A stretch of DNA of 7,471 bases from Pseudomonadota bacterium (GTDB lineage Bacteria > Pseudomonadota > Gammaproteobacteria > Xanthomonadales > Xanthomonadaceae): positions 1 through 7,471 of the forward strand of contig JAEWZE010000183.1 in the NCBI GenBank assembly GCA_023395465.1. The letters run 5' to 3'. Each line of letters begins with the position of its first letter. Positions within the stretch are counted from its first letter, which is position 1. Shown here piece by piece: positions 1 through 6,081 of this stretch. The notes below the pieces were generated by a model. It did no database searches. It saw nothing but the letters and a program-made list of their open reading frames with translations, and was not told the origin of the DNA. Both the position numbers and the translations under genes were made by a program.

Positions 1-392
1 GCCAGCAGCAGCGGCGGCGCGACCGCCAGCAGCAGCATGTGCTGGGCCATGTGCGCGGCCAGCGACCACTCGCCCAGTGCATCGAACGGCCACACCCCGG
101 CCAGCAGCAGCGCCAGCATGCCGCTGACGAAGCCCGCCGCTTCGGCCCGTGAGACGCCGCGGCCGGCATGGCCGCCGCGCCACAGCCGCCACAACCCGCG
201 CAGGTACAGTCCGGCGAACAGCGCCAGCGGGACCAGCAGCAGCGGCGACAGCGTCCACGCCGTCGCCAGGTCGGGGACGCCATCGCCGGTCTCGTGGGCC
301 TGCGCCAGGCCCGGTGCGGCGCAGGCGGCGGCCAGCGCCGCCCGTCCGGCAAACAGCGGCGCGGTCGTGGATCTCGAACCGCCGACGCCCAC
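1..392 (-). CDS. ctaG: Cytochrome c oxidase assembly protein, caa3_CtaG family (partial, N-terminal part)
   Basis: About 130 N-terminal residues are visible and the gene runs off the left edge. Translation of the minus strand gives an apparent signal-like segment (about residues 11-32, Ala/Leu-rich, ending GLAQA-HE). A membrane helix with LLLVPLALFAGLYL follows, then a second with GMLALLLAGVWPF. Next comes the family hallmark AHMAQHMLLL (His114, His118), leading into the VAPPLLLA helix. This His-rich motif is typical of the CtaG/PF09678 membrane proteins, which are thought to help insert copper into caa3-type and related oxidases. It is not the Cox11 protein that is sometimes also called CtaG. 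Its job fits the neighbouring oxidase operon, although a plus-strand gene (450-968) separates the two. The chosen start is GTG at 392. A GGGGCAGG stretch lies directly before it, so its Shine-Dalgarno spacing is poor. No in-frame ATG was seen nearby, and GTG at 437 is an alternative. The family call is firm; the start is uncertain. Confidence 0.8.
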   Translation of the reverse strand, partial: MGVGGSRSTTAPLFAGRAALAAACAAPGLAQAHETGDGVPDLATAWTLSPLLLVPLALFAGLYLRGLWRLWRGGHAGRGVSRAEAAGFVSGMLALLLAGVWPFDALGEWSLAAHMAQHMLLLAVAPPLLL

Positions 393-449
393 CCTGCCCC
401 ACCCGGGCGGACGCGGGCAGTTGCCCTCTCCCGTCACTGGAGCCATCGC
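393..449. repeat. Intergenic spacer resembling a Xanthomonad 'TLPHPGGRG' dispersed repeat
   Basis: This 57-base gap separates the divergent ctaG and HemJ/CopD-like genes, so it should hold promoter elements for both. It is GC-rich, and one forward frame across it reads TPTLPHPGGRGQLPSP. Spurious translations of this type recur in Xanthomonadaceae genomes where short palindromic repeats sit between genes. A weak inverted repeat (CTGCCC at 394-399, GGGCAG at 415-420, 15-base loop) lies inside. Only one copy is in the window, so its repeat nature comes from recollection of the family and is not demonstrated here. No convincing -10/-35 pair was recognised. Confidence 0.3.
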
Positions 450-968
450 ATGTTCTTCTGGCTGAAGGTCGCCCACATCGCCGCGATGGCGGTCTGGTTC
501 AGCGGACTGTTCCTGCTGCTGCGGCTGTACGCCGCACGCAGGCGCGGCGAACGCGACGCGCGGCCGGCCTTCTTCAACCCGGTCGCCAACCGCCTGTTCT
601 TCCGGATCGCCACCCCTGCCGGGGTGCTGACGATCGCGCTGGGCATGCTGCTGATCCCGTGGGTGGAGCCCGGCGCCTGGCTGATCGCCAAGCTGGTCCT
701 GGTGGCATTGGTGGTCCTGGTCCACCTGTGGATGGGCGCGCAACTGCATGCGCTGGGCAAGGGCCAGGCGCGGCACGGCACGGTCCTGGCCCGGCTGCTG
801 GGCTGGGCGCCGCTGCTGCTGTTGCTGGCGATTGCCGCCCTCACCGGCGCCAAGCCGCGCAGCGTGGGCGATGTCCCGCCGCCCGGCGAACATGCAGCGG
901 CCGCGCCGGCTCATTCGTCCAGCGCCCGGTCGGCCGAGGATGCTTCGTCGCGCTCGCGGTGGCCGTAG
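450..968 (+). CDS. HemJ/CopD-family small membrane protein
   Basis: This 172-residue protein starts at ATG 450, with GGAG (439-442) seven bases upstream. Residues 1-26 match the start of the HemJ (UPF0093)/CopD-like fold: WLKVAHIAAMAVWFSGLF followed by LLRL. Four helices are visible, at about 8-26, 54-71, 78-97 and 114-132. Conserved-looking polar residues are His9, Arg25, Lys81 and His92. HemJ proteins use comparable His/Arg/Lys residues to bind haem and oxidise protoporphyrinogen IX, and CopD relatives are linked to copper uptake. The core is about the usual HemJ length. A polar Ala/Ser/Pro-rich tail of roughly 40 residues (about 133-172) is extra, and its last 58 bases overlap the end of the convergent DUF2231 gene. 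Position between ctaG and the oxidase operon suggests a role in haem or copper supply, but that is inference. True HemJ activity is not shown. Confidence 0.8.
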   Translation: MFFWLKVAHIAAMAVWFSGLFLLLRLYAARRRGERDARPAFFNPVANRLFFRIATPAGVLTIALGMLLIPWVEPGAWLIAKLVLVALVVLVHLWMGAQLHALGKGQARHGTVLARLLGWAPLLLLLAIAALTGAKPRSVGDVPPPGEHAAAAPAHSSSARSAEDASSRSRWP

Positions 969-1438
969 ACGCCGATGCCATGGCCGAAGGTGAGCGTGCC
1001 GCCCAGCCAGCCCACCACCAGCACCATGCCCGCGGTCGCCGCGGACTGCAGCAGCGCCCACCACCCCGCCGCGACCGGCTCGGGATAGCGCAGCCATACG
1101 CCCAGCGCGGCCAGGGCCAGCAGCATCACCCCGGCGATGAAATGGCTCCAGGCCGAGACGTGCCGGCGCGCCACGCGGATCAGGAACATGTCGCTGATCC
1201 CCAGTATCGCGGCCAGCAGGCCGGCGGCCAGGCCGACCAGGTTCAGCCACCACGCCACGTCGGCCCAGAACGCATCCCCGCTCCACAGGAAAACCACGTC
1301 CGCCGGCAGGAGCAGGGTCAGGCAGGCGATCGGATACACCACCACGATCGGGTGCAGCGGATGGCGGTGGATCGCCACCCGGCTCTCCACCGATGGGCTG
1401 CGCTGTTCGGGCACCGGCTGCTTGAGCGTGTTGCGCAT
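911..1438 (-). CDS. DUF2231-domain membrane protein, last gene of the oxidase operon
   Basis: This 175-residue protein starts at ATG 1438. Its Shine-Dalgarno (AGGGA) overlaps the TAG stop of the preceding gene, with a five-base spacer. After a polar 20-residue N-terminus comes the DUF2231 (PF09990) signature HRHPLHPIVV at 24-33. Four membrane helices follow, at about 30-52, 62-88, 98-116 and 124-147. The typical closing motif GWLGGTLTFGHG is at 143-154. His26, His29, His99 and His153 are candidates for metal or haem contact, as the family carries such conserved histidines. The biochemical function of DUF2231 is not established. Its genes often sit beside respiratory or cytochrome genes, and here it is the distal gene of a cytochrome oxidase operon, which suggests an accessory or assembly role. 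The last 58 bases are antisense to the end of the 450-968 gene. Confidence 0.85.
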   Translation of the reverse strand: MRNTLKQPVPEQRSPSVESRVAIHRHPLHPIVVVYPIACLTLLLPADVVFLWSGDAFWADVAWWLNLVGLAAGLLAAILGISDMFLIRVARRHVSAWSHFIAGVMLLALAALGVWLRYPEPVAAGWWALLQSAATAGMVLVVGWLGGTLTFGHGIGVYGHRERDEASSADRALDE

Positions 1439-1446
1439 ACCGGTCC

Positions 1447-1782
1447 CTACTCGCAAGGCTGCAGCAGCAGCGCAGGAATGATCGTGAACGCCATCGCCAG
1501 CAGCGAGAGCAGCGAGAGCATCGCGACCAGCCGCGCGGTGAACCGTCGCTCGGAGGCAGCCGACGCCGCGTCCGCCTCGCGCCACGCGCGCAGGCCGATC
1601 CATGCCACCGCGGCGACGGCCAGCAGCGTGGCCAGGCCGATCCCCAGCCAGGCGGTCCAGCCCGGCCACCCGCGCCCGCAGACCAGGCCCTGCAGGGAGT
1701 ACACCGTGACGAAATGCAGGCCCCAGGCCACGAACGGACTGGCGATCCAGCTCAGGCGCCGCGGGCGTCGCGAGCGGATCAT
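1447..1782 (-). CDS. Small membrane protein of the cytochrome oxidase operon, function unknown
   Basis: This 111-residue protein starts at ATG 1782, which shares bases with the TGA stop of the fused subunit I/III gene (ATGA overlap). The Shine-Dalgarno is weak, so translation is probably coupled to the upstream gene. Three hydrophobic helices are visible, at about 12-32, 44-66 and 84-107. The N-terminus is Arg-rich (IRSRRPRR). A Cys at 35 (GLVCGRGWPGW) and Cys110 near the end (QPCE) are the only cysteines. Its size and slot immediately after subunit III recall subunit IV-like or assembly proteins of bacterial oxidases, but no subunit IV motif was recognised and I assign no function. Tight packing between two oxidase-linked genes makes a role in the oxidase complex or its assembly likely. 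Confidence 0.8.
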   Translation of the reverse strand: MIRSRRPRRLSWIASPFVAWGLHFVTVYSLQGLVCGRGWPGWTAWLGIGLATLLAVAAVAWIGLRAWREADAASAASERRFTARLVAMLSLLSLLAMAFTIIPALLLQPCE

Positions 1783-4304
1783 TGCAGCACCGGGAACAGG
1801 TGGATGACGGCCCAGCCGATCGCTGCCTGCACCAGCGCATAGCGCAGGAATGCGTACGCGACGCGCCATTCCAGCGGCCGCGCCATGTCCACCAGTCGCC
1901 GCCCGACGCGCACGCACACGTGCAGGCACAGCAGCGCGGCCACCAGCAGGTGCAGGGCGCAGAAGCCCGCCAGGGTCCACACCACGGAGGCGTAGGCGTG
2001 CGCCTGCGGCGCGCCGGGCGAGCCGGCCAGCAGCGACACGTGGATCGCGACGAACGCCACCGCCGCCGACGCCGCGAGGATCGCCGGCACCACCACGCGG
2101 CGGCGACGCCTGAAGCCCGCGCGCACCGCCGCCGTGGCCACCGCACCGCACAGTCCGGCAAATGCCAGCAAGGCCAGCGCCAGCCAGTGCATCGCACCGG
2201 GCGCCGCATCGCCCATGCCCGGCGGCGGCCAGCCGTCGCTGCCCAGCCACAGGTAGAAGTAGGCGAACACCAGCGACGCGAACAGCGAGCCGACGATCAG
2301 CATCGTCACCACGGTCGCCCACCATCCGGGTGCATTGCGGCAGGCGTACTGCGACGGCAGCGACAGCCCCCCGCCCGCATCCACCGACACCGGTGCGCCG
2401 CGCCAGCCCGTGCTCCAGGCCCAGGTGCAGAACAGCGCCACCAGCGGCAGCACGCAGGCCGCGGCCAGCAGGTACCAGCCGGCGATGAAGCAGGCCAGCA
2501 GCACCGTGATCACCGCGGCCGCCGCCAGCGGCAGCCACGACGAACCCGACAGGAACACCATCTGCTCGGGCCGCGCCGACACGATGCCGGTACCCAGCAG
2601 TTCGCGCCGGCCGTGCGCCGGATCGCCCAACAGCCCGTCGGTACGCGCGGTGCGGGCCGCAAGGCCGCGGTCGTGCCACAGCGGGTAGGCGTCGTCGACG
2701 TGCGGCGCGGAGGCGAAGTTGTAGTTGGGCACCGGCCGCGGCACCGCCCACTCCAGCGTACCGGCGCGCCAGGGATTGGCACGCGCGCGGCGCCCGTGCG
2801 CGAAGCACAGCCCGGCGTCGACCAGGATCGCCACGATGCCCACCGCCAGCACGAAGCCCGCCGCGGTCGAGAGCAGGTTGAGCCATTCCACGCCCAGCGC
2901 CGGCGAGTAGGTGTACACCCGCCGCGGCATGCCCAGCAGCCCGGTCAGGTGCATCGGCACGAAGGTCAGGTGGAAGCCGATGATCACCAGCCAGAACGCC
3001 ATGCGGCCGAGGCTCTCGGACGGCATCCGCCCGCTTGCCAGCGGCAGCCAGTAGTACAGCCCGGCGAACAGCGGGAACATCATCCCCCCGATCAGCACGT
3101 AGTGCAGGTGCGCGACCACGAAATGGGTGTCGTGCGCCTGCCAGTCGAATGGCACGAAGGCGAGCATCACGCCGGTCAGCCCGCCCAGCACGAACACCAC
3201 CAGGAAGCCCAGGATGTGCAGCATCGGCAGGCGCAGCCAGGGCCGACCGGCCCACAGCGTCGCGATCCAGGCGAACACCTGGATCGAGGTCGGGATCGCG
3301 ACCGTCATGCTGGCCGCGCTGAAGAACGCCAGTGCCAGCAGCGGGATGCCGACCGCGAACATGTGGTGCACCCACAGCCCGAAGCTCAGGAAGCCGGTGG
3401 ACACCAGCGCCAGCACGATCCAGGCATAGCCCACCACCGGGCGCCGCGCGAAGGTCGGCACGATCATCGACACCACGCCGGCCGCCGGCAGGAAGATGAT
3501 GTAGACCTCGGGATGGCCGAACAGCCAGAACAGGTGCTGCCACAGCAGCGGGTCGCCGCCCAGCGCCGGATCGAAGAACACGAAGCCGAACGCGCGCTGC
3601 AGCTCCAGCAGGATGCTGGCCAGGATCAGCGGCGGGAAGCCCAGCGCGATCATGAAGGCCATCACCAGGATCGCCCAGGCGAACAGCGGCATGCGGCGGA
3701 TGTCCATGCCCGGCGCGCGGGTGAGCAGGATCGCCACGATCAGCTCCACCGACGCGGTCACCGCGGCGATCTCGGCGAAGGTCACCCCGATCAGCCAGAA
3801 GTCCGGGCCCTTGCCGGGCGAGTACGTGGCGTCGGTGAGTGGCACGTACATGAACCACCCGCCGTCGGGCGCGGCGTCGAACAGCAGGCTCGAATACAGG
3901 AACAGCCCGCCGAACAGATAGCACCACCAGCCAAAGGCGCTCAGCCGCGGGAACGGCAGGTCGCGCGCACCCAGCATCTTGGGCAGCAGGTACATCGCGA
4001 AGCCTTCCATGATCGGCACCGCGAACAGGAACATCATCGTCGTGCCGTGCAGGGTCACGAACTGGTTGTAGCGCTCCGGATCGAGCACGTCGGCGTCGAA
4101 CCACGCCAGCTGCAGCCGGATGAACATCGACAGCAGCCCGCCGACCAGCATGAAGCCGAACCCGGTGACGATGAACCGCATCGCGATGGTGCCGTGGTTG
4201 ACCGCGGTCAGCTGGCCGCGCAGGCCCGGACCATTGCTCCAGATCCGCGCCAGCGCCTCGAGCCGGCGCGCATGCGGGCTTGCCGCTTCCGCCGCCGCGC
4301 TCAC
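1779..4304 (-). CDS. ctaD: Cytochrome c oxidase, fused subunits I and III (haem-copper oxidase)
   Basis: This 841-residue protein is the catalytic core: it reduces O2 to water at a haem a3-CuB site in the inner membrane. From GTG 4304, a COX1 domain spans about 40-510 with its metal ligands intact. They are haem a His86 (TLHGTT) and His401, haem a3 His399 (VVAHLHY), and CuB His264, His313 and His314 (FGHPEVY, WVHHMF). The cross-linking Tyr268 and Glu266 are also present. A conserved COX1 tail (NPWRAGTLEW, 510-519) leads through a linker with two helices (about 588-633) into a COX3-like domain (about 657-841). The start is GTG 4304, which overlaps the subunit II stop as GTGA. The in-frame ATG 4349 would add an Arg-rich 15-residue stretch inside subunit II. 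Oddities: the K-channel Lys aligns with Gln342, the D-channel Asn positions are Met104, Ser122 and about Leu194, and the COX3 Glu is absent. The family call is certain. Confidence 0.95.
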   Translation of the reverse strand: MSAAAEAASPHARRLEALARIWSNGPGLRGQLTAVNHGTIAMRFIVTGFGFMLVGGLLSMFIRLQLAWFDADVLDPERYNQFVTLHGTTMMFLFAVPIMEGFAMYLLPKMLGARDLPFPRLSAFGWWCYLFGGLFLYSSLLFDAAPDGGWFMYVPLTDATYSPGKGPDFWLIGVTFAEIAAVTASVELIVAILLTRAPGMDIRRMPLFAWAILVMAFMIALGFPPLILASILLELQRAFGFVFFDPALGGDPLLWQHLFWLFGHPEVYIIFLPAAGVVSMIVPTFARRPVVGYAWIVLALVSTGFLSFGLWVHHMFAVGIPLLALAFFSAASMTVAIPTSIQVFAWIATLWAGRPWLRLPMLHILGFLVVFVLGGLTGVMLAFVPFDWQAHDTHFVVAHLHYVLIGGMMFPLFAGLYYWLPLASGRMPSESLGRMAFWLVIIGFHLTFVPMHLTGLLGMPRRVYTYSPALGVEWLNLLSTAAGFVLAVGIVAILVDAGLCFAHGRRARANPWRAGTLEWAVPRPVPNYNFASAPHVDDAYPLWHDRGLAARTARTDGLLGDPAHGRRELLGTGIVSARPEQMVFLSGSSWLPLAAAAVITVLLACFIAGWYLLAAACVLPLVALFCTWAWSTGWRGAPVSVDAGGGLSLPSQYACRNAPGWWATVVTMLIVGSLFASLVFAYFYLWLGSDGWPPPGMGDAAPGAMHWLALALLAFAGLCGAVATAAVRAGFRRRRRVVVPAILAASAAVAFVAIHVSLLAGSPGAPQAHAYASVVWTLAGFCALHLLVAALLCLHVCVRVGRRLVDMARPLEWRVAYAFLRYALVQAAIGWAVIHLFPVLQ

Positions 4305-5068
4305 CGCCCTGCCCCGCTGACGTCGTGGATGGCGTGGTCGCGCAGCCACCGCGCATAGGCATCCGGCTCCAGCACGCTCACCTTAAAGGCCATCACCGCA
4401 TGTTCGAGGCCGCAGAATTCCGCGCATTGCCCGCGCATCGGCCCGGCACGGTCTGCGCGCAGCCGCAGCACGTTGCTGCGCCCGGGGATCGCGTCGATCT
4501 TGCCGCCCAGGCGCGGGATCCAGAAGCTGTGGATCACATCCTCGCTCTGCACATGGAATTCGACCATCGTGCCCAGCGGCATCGCCAGGTGGTCGACCGA
4601 GGCCGCCTGCGCGGTCCCGTCGCGGGCCAGGTATTCGAATTCCCACTGCCACTGGCGCGCGGTCACGCGCACCACCTGCCCGGCCTGGGCACGCTCGCCG
4701 GTGATCTCGTCGCTGGCCAGCGTGCCGTAGACCAGCAGCGCGACCAGCAACGTGGACGGCAGCAGCACGCCACCGGCGAGGATCAGGCGACGGCCCGATG
4801 CCGGCGCGAGCCTGCGCCTGCGGCGCATGGCCAGCGCGGCCAGGACGAGGACGATGCTCCAGGCGGCCAGCGCGCCCGTGGCCATCAACCACCAGCTGGT
4901 GGCGATCGCGCCCGCGGCGGGACCGGCCGGATCGAGCGTCGACTGCGGGCCACCGCAGCCGCCCGCCAGCGGCAGCATGCAGGCCGCACAGGCCGTCCAG
5001 GCGATTGCACGTCGATGACGCTCGATGACCCCACCCCTCCGGCAGCCGCGATCGCGCGGCCCATGCAC
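4301..5068 (-). CDS. coxB: Cytochrome c oxidase subunit II with CuA centre, possible lipoprotein
   Basis: This 255-residue protein accepts electrons from cytochrome c and passes them through the dinuclear CuA site to haem a. A hydrophobic N-terminal segment (about 21-38) ends in LAGGC, a plausible lipobox with Cys38. Two membrane helices follow, at about 58-80 and 96-117. The periplasmic cupredoxin domain (about 130-235) starts with the aromatic cluster WQWEFEY (140-146). It carries a complete CuA set: His180 (VIHSFWIP), Cys215, Glu217, Cys219, His223 and Met226 in GQCAEFCGLEHAVM. No cytochrome c domain is fused at the C-terminus, so this is an aa3-like rather than a caa3-like subunit II. The start is GTG 5068, which lacks a clear Shine-Dalgarno. 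The only other in-frame start seen, Met31, would remove the signal segment. Its stop overlaps the start of the subunit I/III gene. Confidence 0.95.
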   Translation of the reverse strand: MHGPRDRGCRRGGVIERHRRAIAWTACAACMLPLAGGCGGPQSTLDPAGPAAGAIATSWWLMATGALAAWSIVLVLAALAMRRRRRLAPASGRRLILAGGVLLPSTLLVALLVYGTLASDEITGERAQAGQVVRVTARQWQWEFEYLARDGTAQAASVDHLAMPLGTMVEFHVQSEDVIHSFWIPRLGGKIDAIPGRSNVLRLRADRAGPMRGQCAEFCGLEHAVMAFKVSVLEPDAYARWLRDHAIHDVSGAGR

Positions 5069-5131
5069 AGGAAAAGCGAGTCTGCAGAGGCGGTCGTGAA
5101 GTCCCCGCGATTCCGCGCGCGGCGGCGGCGG

Positions 5132-6010
5132 TCAGCCGTGGAGGGCGTCGGCGGCTTCCGCGGCTTCGGTGGCCTCGAGCGTGTTCTGCATCAGCGTTGC
5201 CACGGTCATCGGACCCACGCCGCCGGGGACGGGGGTGATCCAGCTGGCGCGGCGCGCGGCGGCGTCGAAATCCACGTCGCCGGTGAGGCGGCCGTCGTCG
5301 AGCCGGTTGATGCCCACGTCGATCACCACCGCGCCGGGCTTTACCCAGTCGCCAGGGATCAGGCCGGGACGGCCCACCGCCACCACCAGAATGTCGGCCT
5401 CTCCCACGTGCCGGGCAAGCACGTCCCGGGGCGTGAACTTGTGGCAGCTGGTGACCGTGCAGCCGGCGATCAGCAGTTCCAGCGCCATCGGCCGGCCGAC
5501 GTGGTTGCTCACCCCGACGATGGTCGCGCTGCGTCCGCGCACCGGCTGGTCGGTATAGGCCAGCAGCGTGGTGATGCCACGCGGCGTGCACGGGCGCAGG
5601 CCGAACTGGCGCAGGGCCAGGTGGCCGACGTTCTCGGGATGGAAGCCGTCGACGTCCTTGCGCGGATCGATGCGGTGGATCAGGTGCGTGGCATCCGCAA
5701 TCCCCGGCAGCGGCAGCTGCACGAGGATGCCGTGCACGGACGGATCGGCGTTGAGCCTGTCGATCAGGTCCAGCAACTCCGCCTCGCTGGTGCCCGCCGG
5801 CAGGTCGTAGTCCAGCGCCTGGATGCCGACCTTCTCGGCGGCGCGGCGCTTGTTGCGCACGTACGACTGCGAAGCCGGATCGCTGCCCACCAGCACCACG
5901 GCCAGGCCGGGCCGCGGCAGGCCGGCCTCGACGCGCGCGTCCACGCGCAGGCGCAGTTCGTCGAGCAGGGAATCGGCGATGCGCTTGCCGTCGAGGATGC
6001 GTGCGGTCAT
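5132..6010 (-). CDS. folD: FolD, bifunctional methylenetetrahydrofolate dehydrogenase / methenyltetrahydrofolate cyclohydrolase
   Basis: This 292-residue cytosolic enzyme interconverts 5,10-methylene-, 5,10-methenyl- and 10-formyl-tetrahydrofolate with NADP(H), feeding purine and formyl-Met synthesis. Its length is normal for the family and all landmarks are present. They are DGKRIA (7-12), GSDPASQSYVRNK (42-54, catalytic Tyr50 and Lys54), VQLPLP (97-102), PRKDVDGFHPENVG (116-129, Asp121) and PCTPRGI (140-146). The nucleotide loop GVSNHVGRP (166-174) has Val where many bacteria have Arg, close to the E. coli form (GASNIVGRP). The closing TPVPGGVGPMTVATL is at 259-273. The ATG at 6010 gives the standard MTARILDGK start. 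The gene is divergent from the DUF1244 gene and precedes coxB on the same strand by 63 bases, so read-through into the oxidase operon is possible. Identification is certain. Confidence 0.97.
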   Translation of the reverse strand: MTARILDGKRIADSLLDELRLRVDARVEAGLPRPGLAVVLVGSDPASQSYVRNKRRAAEKVGIQALDYDLPAGTSEAELLDLIDRLNADPSVHGILVQLPLPGIADATHLIHRIDPRKDVDGFHPENVGHLALRQFGLRPCTPRGITTLLAYTDQPVRGRSATIVGVSNHVGRPMALELLIAGCTVTSCHKFTPRDVLARHVGEADILVVAVGRPGLIPGDWVKPGAVVIDVGINRLDDGRLTGDVDFDAAARRASWITPVPGGVGPMTVATLMQNTLEATEAAEAADALHG

Positions 6011-6081
6011 GCCGTCGTGGAGGGCGGAAACGGGAACGCGTATTGTCTCACGTCATCCCCGCACGCCGCCAAGGAGCGCCC
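6011..6081. promoter_or_regulatory. Divergent promoter region between folD and the DUF1244 gene
   Basis: These 71 bases must carry the start signals for two outward-facing genes. The only A/T-rich island is at about 6041-6047 (TATTGTC). Read on the plus strand it gives TATTGT, a moderate -10 match; on the minus strand it gives GACAAT. No good -35 element sits at the right distance on either strand. AAGGAG at 6071-6076 is a strong Shine-Dalgarno six bases before the DUF1244 ATG, while folD lacks an equally clear site. The call rests mainly on gene orientation. Confidence 0.3.

Noticed and set aside
37..465. 142-codon plus-strand frame across the ctaG region
   Set aside because: It is antisense to ctaG, whose AHMAQHMLLL motif and membrane helices are convincing. 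Its end only reads through the repeat-like spacer.
149..1807. 552-codon plus-strand frame spanning ctaG, the HemJ/CopD-like gene and DUF2231
   Set aside because: It crosses several real genes in the wrong frame or strand and gives low-complexity Arg/Ala sequence without motifs.
1439..2209. Upstream extension of the DUF2231 frame to 432 codons
   Set aside because: The part before ATG 1438 overlaps the oxidase and small-protein genes out of frame. ATG 1438 has its own Shine-Dalgarno and begins just before the DUF2231 domain.
1782..4358. 858-codon open frame on the plus strand, antisense to the fused oxidase gene
   Set aside because: Its product is His/Arg/Gln-rich low-complexity sequence with no domain. 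It mirrors the codon bias of a very GC-rich gene on the other strand.
1447..4362. 971-codon minus-strand frame running through the whole fused oxidase gene into the small membrane protein
   Set aside because: Only its last 111 codons make sense as a protein. The rest is an out-of-frame, Arg/Ala-rich shadow of the oxidase, kept open by high GC.
5012..5064. ATG at 5064 as an alternative start for subunit II
   Set aside because: It lies in a different frame from the CuA domain and gives no signal peptide.
5069..5131. CCGCGCGCGG palindrome near 5113-5122 as a terminator or operator between folD and coxB
   Set aside because: It is a simple GC alternation without a T-tract or symmetric flanks, expected by chance at this base composition.
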